Made by a program: the position numbers and the translations under genes | The notes under the pieces: model-generated | Database searches by the model: none | What the model was told of the DNA's origin: nothing | What the model saw: only the letters and a program-made list of their open reading frames with translations | Shown: one piece after another, positions 36,483 to 46,253 of the stretch | How the letters are laid out: every line of letters begins with the position of its first letter | How positions within the stretch are numbered: position 1 is the first letter of the stretch | NCBI GenBank assembly: GCA_963826795.1 | Contig: CAWGYT010000004.1 | Span: 496,001-560,000 of the forward strand | Length of the DNA: 64,000 bases | Direction of reading: 5' to 3' | Source of the DNA: CAWGYT01 sp963826795 | Lineage (GTDB): Bacteria > Planctomycetota > Planctomycetia > Pirellulales > Pirellulaceae

Positions 36483-37100
36483 ATGTCTGAGAAAACCATC
36501 GCCATCCAGGCCTGCCTCGATCAGCTGAAGCAGGGAGACCGCGCGGTCCGCGAGCGACTGATTGAGTTCGCGTACGAGCGACTGCAGCGGATGGCGAAGA
36601 AGATGAAGCACGACTTCGACCGGGTGGGTCGCTGGGAGCAGACCGATGACATCCTGCAAAATGCCTCGATGCGGCTCTTTGAGGCCTTGAAGCATGTCGA
36701 AATCGCCGACGTGCGGCATTTCTACCGCTTGGCCGCCCTGCAGATTCGCCGCGAGCTGATCGATCTCTGCCGGCACTACCACGGACCTTTGGGAGCCGGC
36801 GCGAACCACCAGTCCCAGCGCCGGCAGGCGCCCGGCGATGGCTCTGCCCAACCCGCTCTGTTTGACCGCGCCGAAGTCTCGGCCGATCCCCGCCACATGC
36901 AGGAGTGGGGCGAGTTTCACGAGTTGGTCGAACAGCTGCCCGAACGCCAGCGCGAGGTGTTCGAGTTGCTTTGGTATCACGAACTGAACCAGGAGGAAGC
37001 GGCGGAAGTTCTCGGGATCTCGTCGCGGCAGGTCAAACGGATCTGGCGGGATGCGAAGCTGACATTGCACACACGACTTCACGGCGAATCGCCCGCCTGA
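36483..37100 (+). CDS. ECF-family RNA polymerase sigma factor
   Basis: 205 residues starting at 36483. Region 2 is seen in DQLKQGDRAVRERLIEFAYE, GRWEQTDDILQNASMRLFEA and HFYRLAALQIRRELIDLCRH. A Gln/Ala-rich linker leads to region 4: ELVEQLPERQREVFELLWYH and LNQEEAAEVLGISSRQVKRI (helix-turn-helix). This is the planctomycete ECF type that lacks an anti-sigma gene and is instead followed by a Ser/Thr kinase. Here the kinase gene starts 30 bp downstream on the same strand, so phosphorylation of the sigma factor is a plausible mode of control, which is inference from context. Confidence 0.9.
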   Translation: MSEKTIAIQACLDQLKQGDRAVRERLIEFAYERLQRMAKKMKHDFDRVGRWEQTDDILQNASMRLFEALKHVEIADVRHFYRLAALQIRRELIDLCRHYHGPLGAGANHQSQRRQAPGDGSAQPALFDRAEVSADPRHMQEWGEFHELVEQLPERQREVFELLWYHELNQEEAAEVLGISSRQVKRIWRDAKLTLHTRLHGESPA

Positions 37101-37130
37101 GTTGCTCCCGGTTTCGCGTAGATTGAGATC

Positions 37131-39317
37131 ATGACGCACGAGACGCTGATCGACGACCTGCTGGACGCATGGGAAGACGCACGCGAGCGTGGGACGCCGG
37201 TGAGTGTCGATGCGTTGTGTGCCGATCATCCTCAGCTGCGCGACGAAATCCAGCGGCGGATCGACGCGCTGCAACAGATGGACGAACGTCTGGAGGGAAC
37301 CAGCCCGATCGTGACCGAGACGGGGGCGCTGCAGTACGAATCAAAGCTGGCCCACTTGATGTTCCACGCCAAAGGCGGACTGGGGTCCGTTTTCGTCGGC
37401 GAGGATCTGCACCTCAACCGCCAGGTCGCCATCAAGTTCATTCACCGCAACCTGGCGCACGACTCCGACAGTCGCGCGCGGTTCGAACTGGAGGCAGAGA
37501 TCACGGGCCGCCTGGAGCATCCCGGCGTGATCCCGCTCTACGGGGCCGGTCAGGCGCCCGACGGCCGGCTGTTTTACGCGATGCGTTTCGTCGACGGCCA
37601 TAGTCTCGACGAGGCGATCCGGCGTCATTTCGCGCAAGCGGACTATGCCGGGGCGTACGAAAGCGTCCCGTTTCGGCGCTTGTTGCATAGCTTCGTCGCC
37701 GTCTGCGAAACGATCGCCTACGCCCACACACGGGGCATCGTCCACCGCGATATCAAACCCGACAACATCATGCTGGGGCGCTATGGCGAGACGATCGTCG
37801 TTGATTGGGGGCTCGCGTGCACGGTGACGCGCGATGCGCATCACAAACTCAGCGGCGAGAAAACGCTGCTGCCCCGAACCGGCAGTTCAGGCAACTCCAG
37901 CGGCAATGGCGCCGGCACGCCGGCCTACATGAGCCCCGAGCAGGCATCCGAGTTGGCGCCGACTCCGGCCAGCGATCTCTACAGCTTGGGGGCGACGTTG
38001 TTCAAGCTGATTACGGGGATTCCTCCCATCACGGGCGAGTCCCTGGTCGACATCAAGGCTCGAGTGATCGACGGTCGGATCCCGCGGCCGAGCGAGATTC
38101 GGCGCGAGGTCCCTCGCTCCCTGGAGGCGATCTGCCGCAAGGCGATGAGTCTCCGGCCCCGCGATCGATACGCGACGGCACTGGATTTGGCGCGCGACGT
38201 CGAGAGTTATCTCGCCGACGAGCGTGTGGAAGCGTACGCCGAACCGTTCAGCCAGCGCTGCTCGCGCTGGCTCCGCCGCTACCGTTCCGCCGCAACGGCA
38301 GCCTTCGTCGGGCTCCTGCTGTGCCTGGTCGTCGCCGGGCTTTCCTCGTTCTGGCTGGCGCACGCCGCACGCCGTGAAACCCTGGCTCGGCGCGATGCCG
38401 AACAGGCGCAACTCGTGGCCGAGAACTCGCGCCGCGAAACGTTGGGCTCGTCCGCCATGTTCCTGGCGAAGTCGCTCGCTCAGGAAATCGACCTGCGCTG
38501 GCGAATCCAGGAGGCCGAGGCTTCGTCGCCCACGTTGCGTCAATTGCTGCAGGCAATCAACGAACAAGAACAAGCCGGCCAGCCGCTCAGCGACGAGCTT
38601 CAGCTTCCGCTCCAGAGCTGGCTCGAGAAGCGCTACATTGCCAACAGCGAGGCGCTCCGAAATCCCTGCTGGTGCGTCTACAGCCTCGCCGGGACCCAGG
38701 TGGCTCGAGTTCCCGAGGCGGCCAGTCTGGGACGTAACTTCCAACATCGCGACTATTTTCACGGCGAAGGAAAAGACCTGACGCCCGAGGAAGCGACCGC
38801 CCGCGCTCCGATCGAGCCGCTGGCGGGTAAGGATGCCTATATTTCTGCCGTCTTTCAAAGCACGAACACGCGGACCCTGATGGTGACGTTCTCCGTTCCC
38901 ATCTGGAGTGATCCGCCCGACCAGCCGCTGCGCGAACGAATCGGCGTCTTTGCGTTGCCGGTCGAGCTGGGAGATTTCGCCCTCGGCAGCCACGCGCTGG
39001 TGGCCGATACGCGCCGCGACCAACTGAACCAACGCGCTGGGTTGCTCCTGCACCATCCCCGCTTGCGCACGTTGAGCAAGAACGACGAGTTGCCCTATTT
39101 GAGCAACCAAGATCTCGATCGCTCGTTTGCTCTGCGACAGGATCGCAAGCTTGCGACAGGCCTGTCGGGCTGGACGCGAACCAACGTCTTTGACGATTTC
39201 ATCGATCCCATCGGAGGTCAACCACGACTGGCCGCGATCGAGCCGGTTGTGGTCCGGGGCCGCAACCGCGAGATCGGCGATTCCGGCTGGGTCGTGATCG
39301 TCATCGAAGACGAATAG
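37131..39317 (+). CDS. Transmembrane Ser/Thr protein kinase with Cache-like sensor
   Basis: 728 residues. A short N-terminal domain (DLLDAWEDARERGTPVSVDA) typical of planctomycete kinases precedes the PknB-like catalytic domain: Gly loop AKGGLGSVFVGEDL, Lys102 in RQVAIKFI, HRD at 205-207 (GIVHRDIKPDNIML), and DWG at 225-227 in place of DFG. The activation segment contains a Ser/Gly-rich insert (TGSSGNSSGNG) before GTPAYMSPEQ. One membrane helix (about 387-411) leads to an outer region of 300 residues with a Cache-like pattern: ASLGRNFQHRDYFHGEGKDL and AYISAVFQSTNTRTLMVTFS. It probably senses a small molecule outside the membrane and signals to the adjacent ECF sigma factor. Confidence 0.85.
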   Translation: MTHETLIDDLLDAWEDARERGTPVSVDALCADHPQLRDEIQRRIDALQQMDERLEGTSPIVTETGALQYESKLAHLMFHAKGGLGSVFVGEDLHLNRQVAIKFIHRNLAHDSDSRARFELEAEITGRLEHPGVIPLYGAGQAPDGRLFYAMRFVDGHSLDEAIRRHFAQADYAGAYESVPFRRLLHSFVAVCETIAYAHTRGIVHRDIKPDNIMLGRYGETIVVDWGLACTVTRDAHHKLSGEKTLLPRTGSSGNSSGNGAGTPAYMSPEQASELAPTPASDLYSLGATLFKLITGIPPITGESLVDIKARVIDGRIPRPSEIRREVPRSLEAICRKAMSLRPRDRYATALDLARDVESYLADERVEAYAEPFSQRCSRWLRRYRSAATAAFVGLLLCLVVAGLSSFWLAHAARRETLARRDAEQAQLVAENSRRETLGSSAMFLAKSLAQEIDLRWRIQEAEASSPTLRQLLQAINEQEQAGQPLSDELQLPLQSWLEKRYIANSEALRNPCWCVYSLAGTQVARVPEAASLGRNFQHRDYFHGEGKDLTPEEATARAPIEPLAGKDAYISAVFQSTNTRTLMVTFSVPIWSDPPDQPLRERIGVFALPVELGDFALGSHALVADTRRDQLNQRAGLLLHHPRLRTLSKNDELPYLSNQDLDRSFALRQDRKLATGLSGWTRTNVFDDFIDPIGGQPRLAAIEPVVVRGRNREIGDSGWVVIVIEDE

Positions 39318-39406
39318 CCGCCGCCCGGTCGATCCCTCGCACTTTGGACCAACGGATGTTCCCGTGACCGCGCGATCCTGCGCAAGGGCATGTCGCTCGA
39401 GCACGG

Positions 39407-42400
39407 TCAGCGACCGGGACTGAGTTCGACTTGAATCCAGCGGATGCGCGAACTGCGGCGGAAAATCTCGCCGCTCAACTCTCGGTCCAGTCGCAATCCC
39501 TCGACGATCTGCCGGTGGTTCGGTTGCAGGGCGACATGAATCTGATTTGCGCTCGAGTTGCAGTAGATGATTGGGGTTTGGCAATAGGTAAAGGCAAGCG
39601 AACCGGCGGCCAACGGCAGCGTCTGTTGGGCACCGGAATGGTCCAGCCAATGGAACTCGGTTGCCTCCGCGGCAAACTCACTTCGCCGCAATAGTTCGGG
39701 CCAGAAACGGATCCGACCCTCCTCAATCACGATGCCCAGCTCGCCCCAGCGACACAGAATATCTTCCTTCACTTGACCTGTCATGCCGGGCTGCTGGACG
39801 CCCGCGTTGCCCGGTGTATGTGAGTACGGATCGATGGGAAATGCCCCGTACTCAGCGGGGTTTTTCGTGACGCCCAATCCTGCTCGAATCTCGTAGTAGA
39901 AGTCACCCAGCTGGGACACAATCCGGGAATCGGCGGACTGAGATCGGGCTCGGAAGAACGTCTCTTGAACTGCCAGGAGCAGTTTGGAAACCATGTGCCA
40001 ATAGATGCAGCCCAGGCCTTCGTATCCAAAGAAGGTGCCCGAGCGACCAGTGTACGACCGATGGTCGAACAGTTCCTCCCACCGATCGAGAATCGTCTGC
40101 CGTTCCGCAACCACTTCGTCTTGGTATCCATCTTGGCTGAGCACATCGAGTGCGGCCGCGACGCCGTTGGCATTGCGAAAGTCGCCGCAGAAATGGTACG
40201 CTCCCTGCACGTCGCGGAGCACCAGACGCGGATCTTGATCTTCCAACAGCCGTTGCATCAAGCGTGAAGACGCCACGGCTTCCGCGGGAATCCGGTTCAG
40301 CTCGAGAAACCGAGGCAAATCACGGTCGGGATAAAGCAGGTAGCTGCGCTGATCGGCGCGATACAGCGCGCTGGCTCGCAGCGATCGCAGGACGTCCAGC
40401 GACTGCTCCGGCGTAAGGTATCCAGAACTGAGCGCCGCGACTTGCCCTTCCAACATTTCGTACAGCGGGCGGATCTTCACCCCGGCGTCCGAGTTGACCG
40501 AGATCAAGTTGTAGGCGTGAAAGAGTCGGTCCGGGCGTTGATTTGCGGCCATCGAATGGTCGATGAACTTGAGCGACTGATCGCAGTACGAAACCAGATC
40601 TGCCCTTGATACCGCAACCTTGCCCTGTGCAAAGCCCTCCGAGTAAATTCGTGATCGATAACGGCTGCCGGCCTCGCCCAACGCATCCAGGATTCGTCGA
40701 CGTTCTGGATCTGGCAAGGCCGAGTCCAATCGATCTGAAAACTGGGCGAACGTGCTGGAAATCGAGCGGAATAACTCGGCGACCTCCGCCGAGATCGCGA
40801 CCTGCTCGACGTCGAGCTGGAGCAGCAACGACCGGAAAAACAGCTGATAACGCCGCAGGTAGTACAACGTGACCATCGACGTGCCGTACCCGACCAGGGC
40901 GTTGTTTGCATCGTTCCACTCCGGACGCTGCGTATTCATCCAGATCCCAGCTTCAGGCACGAAGTTCGAGAACTTGGCCAAGGCAGGCACCAGCAGCTTT
41001 TCCGCCAGATTGGCGAGATACGGCTGGTTCGTCTGATCGCAAACAAGTTTTCCGTCGGCGCCCACGTCCGCAACCCTGGCGTTTACGCGTGCTTGTTCTT
41101 CGAGATCGTAATCGATCGTCCGGTGCGGATCGGCCAGCAGGGCCTCATAGGGCCTGATTCGGTACGGGACGTTGGCGTAAGCGAAAAGGTCTCGCGTCAG
41201 CAGCTGCGTGAGCATTCCCGGATGGTGGGCCCGCGAGAGCTCGAGCAGTTTGAGCAGGTAGATGATTTGATGGTCGCCCCAGTAACCGATGAACGACCAG
41301 GGATTTGCGGGCTCGACGACTTCCCAATCAATTCCGTCTCGTGTGATGCGATAGGGATTGTAGCCATCGGCGGTGGATGAATTGACGAACCGAAAAATCA
41401 TCCCTTCCAGGTACTCGGGAAACGATCGCCCCAAGGCTTCCCAGTTTTGAAAAATGTCGCGCCAATTCCCCTGGTAGAAGAGGTTTCGGCGACCGTCCGG
41501 CTTGCGAATGTCAATTGAAAACGTGTTCCACGGACGACTCGGATCACCATGCCGCCGACTAAACGTCAACGGCAAGTATTCGTAGCACAGCCGCAACAGT
41601 TGCGGATCGCGCCGCGCGGCTGCCTGCTCGAGCAACTCGTGAAGCAAACACCTGTCGGGCAGCTCCCGCAGCCAATCGCGATGTCGACCCGCGACGGGGC
41701 GATTGTGGTGTTCCAGGAAACTCGCGAAGTCACCCATCTCGAGGACGTACTCGTCGGGAAAAACTCCGCCCCGCATGACGTTAAACATCACGTTCGAATA
41801 GTGGCGCGTGGCGGTCAATCGATCCGCGGTTTGTTGCAGGCCGTCGGCACGCGCCACGATCGCTTGGAGGCGATCCGTTCCGAGCCGAATGTCGTCGTCA
41901 AGTGCCTGCCGCAGTGCAGGCTTGTCACGCAGCGCCCGCAGTAACTCGGCGACCTCCCCCGGGCCTTGATCCGCCTCAGCCACGAGCGACCAGTCATGAT
42001 CCCCGTCAGGTGGCAAAGTGAGTGTGCCCTGGACGAAGTACGCGCCACGCTCGGCCCGCACGTCGATTTCTTGAGCCGGAGTCTGACCCCGGCGGAAGCT
42101 CGCCAACTGCCGGGTGCTCAGCAAGTAGCGGGCATTCGTCAGTCCCTCGGACCAGACGGTCGTGACACGCAAGGCTTCGCTGGGTTCCGGCCGATCCACT
42201 GGGATCGAACTAAGCCGAAACAGACCGAGTCCGGTGGCCGGGTCCAGCTCGTTGCGCTTGTAGGCATCGAGCAACGTGCTGCTGGTGCTCTGCAACGTGC
42301 GATCGACACCGTGCGGAAGCAGGTTCTGCAGACCGTCCAGGCATTCCAGCGCACAGGGAGTCGCCGACTGGTTCGAGATCCGGGCACGTTTGACGAAGCC

Positions 42401-42871
42401 GAACTGGTCGCTGTTGTGCCAGGCGTATTGGAAGGTCAGCGCGAGGTCTCGATTGATCTCCTCGAACAAAATCAAATTCCCCCAGACGCTCTTGTAGAGA
42501 TTCCGCTGCAGATCATACGCGTCGCGGGCGGACGGGCTGAAGGGTTCCCACAGGCTTCGCCGGCCCGCCGATTCGACCAGCAGGAGCGTGCGGCTGCCCG
42601 TGATGTTTGCCGAATCGTGAATCTTGTCATCCGTGGTGTACGGAAACAACGCGTGCTCGGCGTTCTTGCGTCCGGCCGTCAAGGCACCCGTGCTGGACAG
42701 AAACATCCAATGATCCGAGTCGCTCACAATCGAGAGAAAGAAGGGGGGCATTCGATCGTAGTTCGAGATGCGATAAAAGCGCTGACCGTGCCGCTCGACC
42801 AAATCGCCGGCGACGGCGTCGGTGGGCGTATGCAGCGGTATTTCGCCCAGAAAAATCGTGTGGTCGGTCAT
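39407..42871 (-). CDS. GH94-like glycoside phosphorylase-type protein, 1154 residues
   Basis: A large protein with no signal peptide. The N-terminus (YDRMPPFFLSIVSDSDHWMF, SSTGALTAGRKNAEHALFPY) is a pattern I recall from Bacteroidetes and planctomycete proteins annotated as cellobiose-phosphorylase-like. The beta-sandwich half ends near RGAYFVQGTLTLPPDGDHDW. The helical-barrel half contains YNPYRITRDGIDWEVVEPAN, PWSFIGYWGDHQIIYLLKLL and, near residue 650, RPEWNDANNALVGYGTSMV, which lines up with the D-W-N-D catalytic loop of GH94 phosphorylases. It lies in line with a GH-A hydrolase and a sugar porter, both transcribed toward it. I infer an intracellular phosphorylase acting on the imported oligosaccharide; GH149 or GH161 membership is an alternative. 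Confidence 0.6.
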   Translation of the reverse strand: MTDHTIFLGEIPLHTPTDAVAGDLVERHGQRFYRISNYDRMPPFFLSIVSDSDHWMFLSSTGALTAGRKNAEHALFPYTTDDKIHDSANITGSRTLLLVESAGRRSLWEPFSPSARDAYDLQRNLYKSVWGNLILFEEINRDLALTFQYAWHNSDQFGFVKRARISNQSATPCALECLDGLQNLLPHGVDRTLQSTSSTLLDAYKRNELDPATGLGLFRLSSIPVDRPEPSEALRVTTVWSEGLTNARYLLSTRQLASFRRGQTPAQEIDVRAERGAYFVQGTLTLPPDGDHDWSLVAEADQGPGEVAELLRALRDKPALRQALDDDIRLGTDRLQAIVARADGLQQTADRLTATRHYSNVMFNVMRGGVFPDEYVLEMGDFASFLEHHNRPVAGRHRDWLRELPDRCLLHELLEQAAARRDPQLLRLCYEYLPLTFSRRHGDPSRPWNTFSIDIRKPDGRRNLFYQGNWRDIFQNWEALGRSFPEYLEGMIFRFVNSSTADGYNPYRITRDGIDWEVVEPANPWSFIGYWGDHQIIYLLKLLELSRAHHPGMLTQLLTRDLFAYANVPYRIRPYEALLADPHRTIDYDLEEQARVNARVADVGADGKLVCDQTNQPYLANLAEKLLVPALAKFSNFVPEAGIWMNTQRPEWNDANNALVGYGTSMVTLYYLRRYQLFFRSLLLQLDVEQVAISAEVAELFRSISSTFAQFSDRLDSALPDPERRRILDALGEAGSRYRSRIYSEGFAQGKVAVSRADLVSYCDQSLKFIDHSMAANQRPDRLFHAYNLISVNSDAGVKIRPLYEMLEGQVAALSSGYLTPEQSLDVLRSLRASALYRADQRSYLLYPDRDLPRFLELNRIPAEAVASSRLMQRLLEDQDPRLVLRDVQGAYHFCGDFRNANGVAAALDVLSQDGYQDEVVAERQTILDRWEELFDHRSYTGRSGTFFGYEGLGCIYWHMVSKLLLAVQETFFRARSQSADSRIVSQLGDFYYEIRAGLGVTKNPAEYGAFPIDPYSHTPGNAGVQQPGMTGQVKEDILCRWGELGIVIEEGRIRFWPELLRRSEFAAEATEFHWLDHSGAQQTLPLAAGSLAFTYCQTPIIYCNSSANQIHVALQPNHRQIVEGLRLDRELSGEIFRRSSRIRWIQVELSPGR

Positions 42872-42935
42872 CCGACTGGTTCTCGCTCGTCGGGAAAGTT
42901 CGAGGTTGTCGCGAGGTGAACGCACGGCGTTCCGT

Positions 42936-44354
42936 TTATTCGCGGACGAAGAAGGGGATATTTGCGTGAGCGGCATGGCCCTTGCCGTCGTACACCACGA
43001 CAAACACACGGTAAGCCCCTGGCTGACGGGGCGCCGTCAGGATGCTCTCGGCTTGGTCGCCGGGTACCAGTTGTCGCGGGAGACTCGGCGGCGTGGTCTC
43101 GAAATCCCCTCCCTCCTTCAGATCCGTACTCTCAGGTTTCAGGTCCCAGCGGTACGCCAAGGTGTCTCCGTCGGGATCGCTTGCCGTGACGGTTACGGAG
43201 CAGGCCTGGTTAGGCTGCAGATAAATCGCGTCGTAAGCCGTCTTGCCGTTGAGCGTGGCGGCTTCCAGTCGTGGCGACCGATTTTCGGGCCAGCGGCCTG
43301 TCCAAAGGAAATGCATCACATCGACGGATTCGGTTGCTTCGCCCGAGTCCAGAAACATCCCGTACCAAGTCGGCGTCCGCTCCTGTTTCTGCCCCCACAG
43401 AAAAACATAGGAACCCACGCAGCGCTTCGAGTCCGCCGCGATCACCTGGCGATAGCGTTCGCGATAGAAGTCCGCTTTGACGGTACTGTTGTTCTCGATC
43501 GCGGCTCCCCAAGGTGTCTTGGGAACCTCCCAATGCCCGGTCGCTCCCCATTCGCTGACGAGATACGGCCCGTCCCAGTTCATCTGCCGCAAGTACTTCG
43601 GCAAGTTGACCAGGTCGGCGTACATCTGAATCGACAACAGGTCGAGGTCGGGAGCACGCTGGCGTATTTCGCGGACTAGATCGGGGTTGATGCCAGCCAA
43701 AGCGGTCGTGGTGAGGTGATTCGGATCGACCTCGTGGATCATTTTCGAGATCTCGTTCACGGCATCCCAGACACGCGGGTTCTGGGCACTCAAGTTCAGC
43801 TCATTGCCAATGATCCAGGTCAACAACGCGGGATGATCGCGATACTTCAAAATCTCCCGCTTCAGCTCGGCTAACTGACGACTCACAGCGTCCGCGTCAG
43901 CGTAGTCAAAGCCGTGCCGCTCCGATCCGACGGCCAAGCCCATCGAGACGGTCAGTCCAAGCTGATGTGCTTGATCGAGCAGGTCCTTGCCGCTTTGGCG
44001 ACCGTTTTCGGTACGCCACGTGCGAAGCGAGTTGCCACCCTGTTCGGCCAGTTTCTGAAGGCTGCCGAACTCGAGTCCCGCGCCCTGCACGTAGTAGGGT
44101 TCGCCGTCGCGATAGATCCGATACTGATCGCCGATCTTTCGGAGCTCGACCTTGATCGCGCCCTCGTCCGCCAAGACGTGGTCCGCGTGCCAAAACGCGG
44201 GTGCGATGCAGGTGAGGACCAGGCAAGCCAGGCTGCGTGCCTGAATTCCGTCGATAGTATTTCGCACGAGCATCGTGCGGCGACTCACGCTCGTAAGAAA
44301 CTCGGGGACCCGCCACCTCTGAAGTTCAATTCGCCCTCCGGCGTTGCAGCTCAT
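42936..44354 (-). CDS. Secreted clan GH-A glycoside hydrolase (GH2/GH5-like)
   Basis: About 473 residues. The ATG at 44354 has GAGAGGCGAGAAG before it; an internal ATG at 44273 would give a more usual signal peptide, so the start is uncertain. The hydrophobic core SLACLVLTCIAPAFWHADHV marks export. The TIM barrel shows LTWIIGNELNLSAQNPRVW with the Asn-Glu acid/base pair and DGPYLVSEWGATGHWEVP with the nucleophile Glu, as in clan GH-A. YVFLWGQKQERTPTWYGMFL is a typical late barrel segment. A C-terminal beta domain (NQACSVTVTASDPDGDTLAY, RVFVVVYDGKGHAAHANIPF) resembles a cadherin/PKD-like fold. It sits between the sugar porter and the phosphorylase-like gene, all on one strand. Confidence 0.75.
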   Translation of the reverse strand: MSCNAGGRIELQRWRVPEFLTSVSRRTMLVRNTIDGIQARSLACLVLTCIAPAFWHADHVLADEGAIKVELRKIGDQYRIYRDGEPYYVQGAGLEFGSLQKLAEQGGNSLRTWRTENGRQSGKDLLDQAHQLGLTVSMGLAVGSERHGFDYADADAVSRQLAELKREILKYRDHPALLTWIIGNELNLSAQNPRVWDAVNEISKMIHEVDPNHLTTTALAGINPDLVREIRQRAPDLDLLSIQMYADLVNLPKYLRQMNWDGPYLVSEWGATGHWEVPKTPWGAAIENNSTVKADFYRERYRQVIAADSKRCVGSYVFLWGQKQERTPTWYGMFLDSGEATESVDVMHFLWTGRWPENRSPRLEAATLNGKTAYDAIYLQPNQACSVTVTASDPDGDTLAYRWDLKPESTDLKEGGDFETTPPSLPRQLVPGDQAESILTAPRQPGAYRVFVVVYDGKGHAAHANIPFFVRE

Positions 44355-44438
44355 CTTCTCGCCTCTCAAATCAGTCGCGTCTCTGAAACAAAGTGAACCA
44401 CGAAATCCGACCGCCTTAGCGGGTGCGTCCGCCGCGAA

Positions 44439-46003
44439 TTATCGACCGCCTTTCACCAGCTCCGACTCCAACTGCTCCAACGAGCGTCCCTTCGTTTCCG
44501 GGAGGATCCAGATCGTAAACAACAGACCGAGTGCGGCGAAACTGCCGAACGTCAGAAACGTCAGGGCGCTGCCAAGGTTGGCCAGAGACCAGGGAAAGAA
44601 CAGCTGTACCACGAAGCTGACCGCCGAATTGATGAAGCCGACAAATGAGATCGCGATGCCTCGAATTCGATTCGGAAACATCTCGGAGAACAAAACCCAC
44701 ATCACGGGACCGATCGACATCGCGAAGCAGGCGACGAAGCCCAAGATGCCTGCCAGAATCAGTCGCGAATTGAGGCTTACCGCCGCCGCGATCAGTTCCG
44801 ACTCGAATTGCTTCGCCTGGTCGGATCCGAGCGCCTGCTGCAGTGCCGCTTTGAACTGGACGTCGCTGGCGAATGTTTCGCCGCGCAGCGAGTCGATCGA
44901 TTCAAGCGAGATCTCGGCAGGGAGCTTCGCGATGGCCGCCGCGTCAAGCGTGTACCGGGCGGTTTGGAATCCGTAAGCCAAGAGGGCCATCGAGAGCGTG
45001 ATGCCGGCCAACCCGAAGACCAGCAAGGGCTTTCGGCCCGCGCGATCGATCAACCCCATCGCCAGGACCGTGAAGGCCAGATTCGTCAGTCCGACCCAAA
45101 TCGCCTGAGAAAATGAAGCGTCCGTGCCGATTCCCGATTGTTCGAAGATCATCGGGGCGTAAAAGAAGACCGCGTTGATCCCTGTCAGCTGCTGCACCAT
45201 GGCGACAACAATTCCGATCGTCAAAACCAACCGCAGCGCGGCGCAAACAGTTCGACAAGCTGCACCCGCTCACGATTCGCCGCCGTCGCGAGACTGGCGT
45301 GAATTTCCCCGATTTCTCGCTCGGCGTCCGCCTGGCCAATTGCCTTGGCCATGATCGCAATCGCCTCGCCCTCGCGCCGCTGCATCACGAGCCAGCGAGG
45401 ACTCTCGGGAACCAACAGAAGACTGCCAAAGTAGAGCACCGCCGGCAGCGTCTCCAGACCCAGCATCCAACGCCAGTTGTAGGCGTCGAACTGCAGCGCC
45501 TGAGCCCAAGCCGCATCCGATTGACCCAACCGGAGGACCAGGTAGTTGGAAAAAAAGGCGGCAGAAATCCCGATCACGATATTCAGCTGGTTGTAGGAAA
45601 CCATCCGCCCCCGCACGGCGGCTGGCGAGATCTCGGCAATGTACATCGGCGCGATAATCAAGGACGCGCCGACACCGAAACCTCCGATCATGCGGGCCAC
45701 CACCAGAAACCAGAACGAAGGGGCAAAGGCCGAGGCGATCGCGGAAATGGCATAGAGGATCGCCGCCAACGAGAGAACCTTCTTGCGCCCCAACCTGTCA
45801 CTCAGCGGCCCGGAAACCATCATCGCCAGGGTGGCGGTTAACGTGAGCGAGCTGACGGCCCAACCCAGCTCAAGCTTGGAAAGCGAAAATTGCGTCTCGA
45901 TGAACTTCACCACGCCCGAGATGACCGAAGCATCGAACCCCATCAAAAAGCCACCCAGGGCAACGATCAGCGCCATCAGTCCGACGTAACGATGGTTCGG
46001 CAC
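44439..46003 (-). CDS. MFS sugar porter (frameshifted)
   Basis: The GTG at 46003 with GAGGAG upstream is the probable start, since earlier residues are not membrane-like. Twelve membrane segments are recognisable, with sugar-porter signatures: GPLSDRLGRKKVLSLAAIL, RMIGGFGVGASLIIAPMYIA (with AEISPAAVRGRMVS), PESPRWLVMQRREGEAIAI, QQLTGINAVFFYAPMIFEQ, DRAGRKPLLVFGLAG and PETKGRSLEQLE. The frame changes near 45225-45240, after VQLVELFAP, and resumes at LTIGIVVAMVQQL. Between helices 9 and 10 a 60-residue insert (ISLESIDSLRGETFASDVQF) is larger than in XylE-type porters. Transport of a mono- or disaccharide in symport with H+ or Na+ is likely. It heads the three-gene glycan block. Confidence 0.85.
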
Positions 46004-46179
46004 AAGCAGCTCCTCGCGAAATGAAAGAACGGAAACGGCAGCCTTGCGAATACGCGACCCGGCGTCACTAAGCGGCGTTCCATGATACTCCAGCGATTCG
46101 TCATGCACCACGACGTGCGCACCGCGCGGTCGGGAAGCCTGGCGCTCCCGATTTCCACGCGCCCTCCCCCTGAAATGCG

Positions 46180-46215
46180 CAACGGCCAGCCGCGGAAGTC
46201 CGGGGCTGGCCGTTG
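46180..46215. terminator. 12-bp perfect hairpin between porter and PEP-CTERM genes
   Basis: CAACGGCCAGCC (46180-46191) and GGCTGGCCGTTG (46204-46215) pair perfectly around a 12-nt loop. It follows the PEP-CTERM gene on the minus strand by about 40 bp. Neither side has a long T-run, so termination may be only partial. Confidence 0.55.
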
Positions 46216-46253
46216 TGGTTTATTCAGAATCGAGTACGTCTCGAGAAATTCGA

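Noticed and set aside
37887..39650. 587-codon frame antisense to the kinase gene
   Set aside because: It covers the kinase on the opposite strand and shows no family pattern.
45995..46012. GTGCCGAACC at the start of the sugar porter gene, resembling the IS end
   Set aside because: Nine bases match by chance within a good start codon and coding sequence; there is no flanking duplication.
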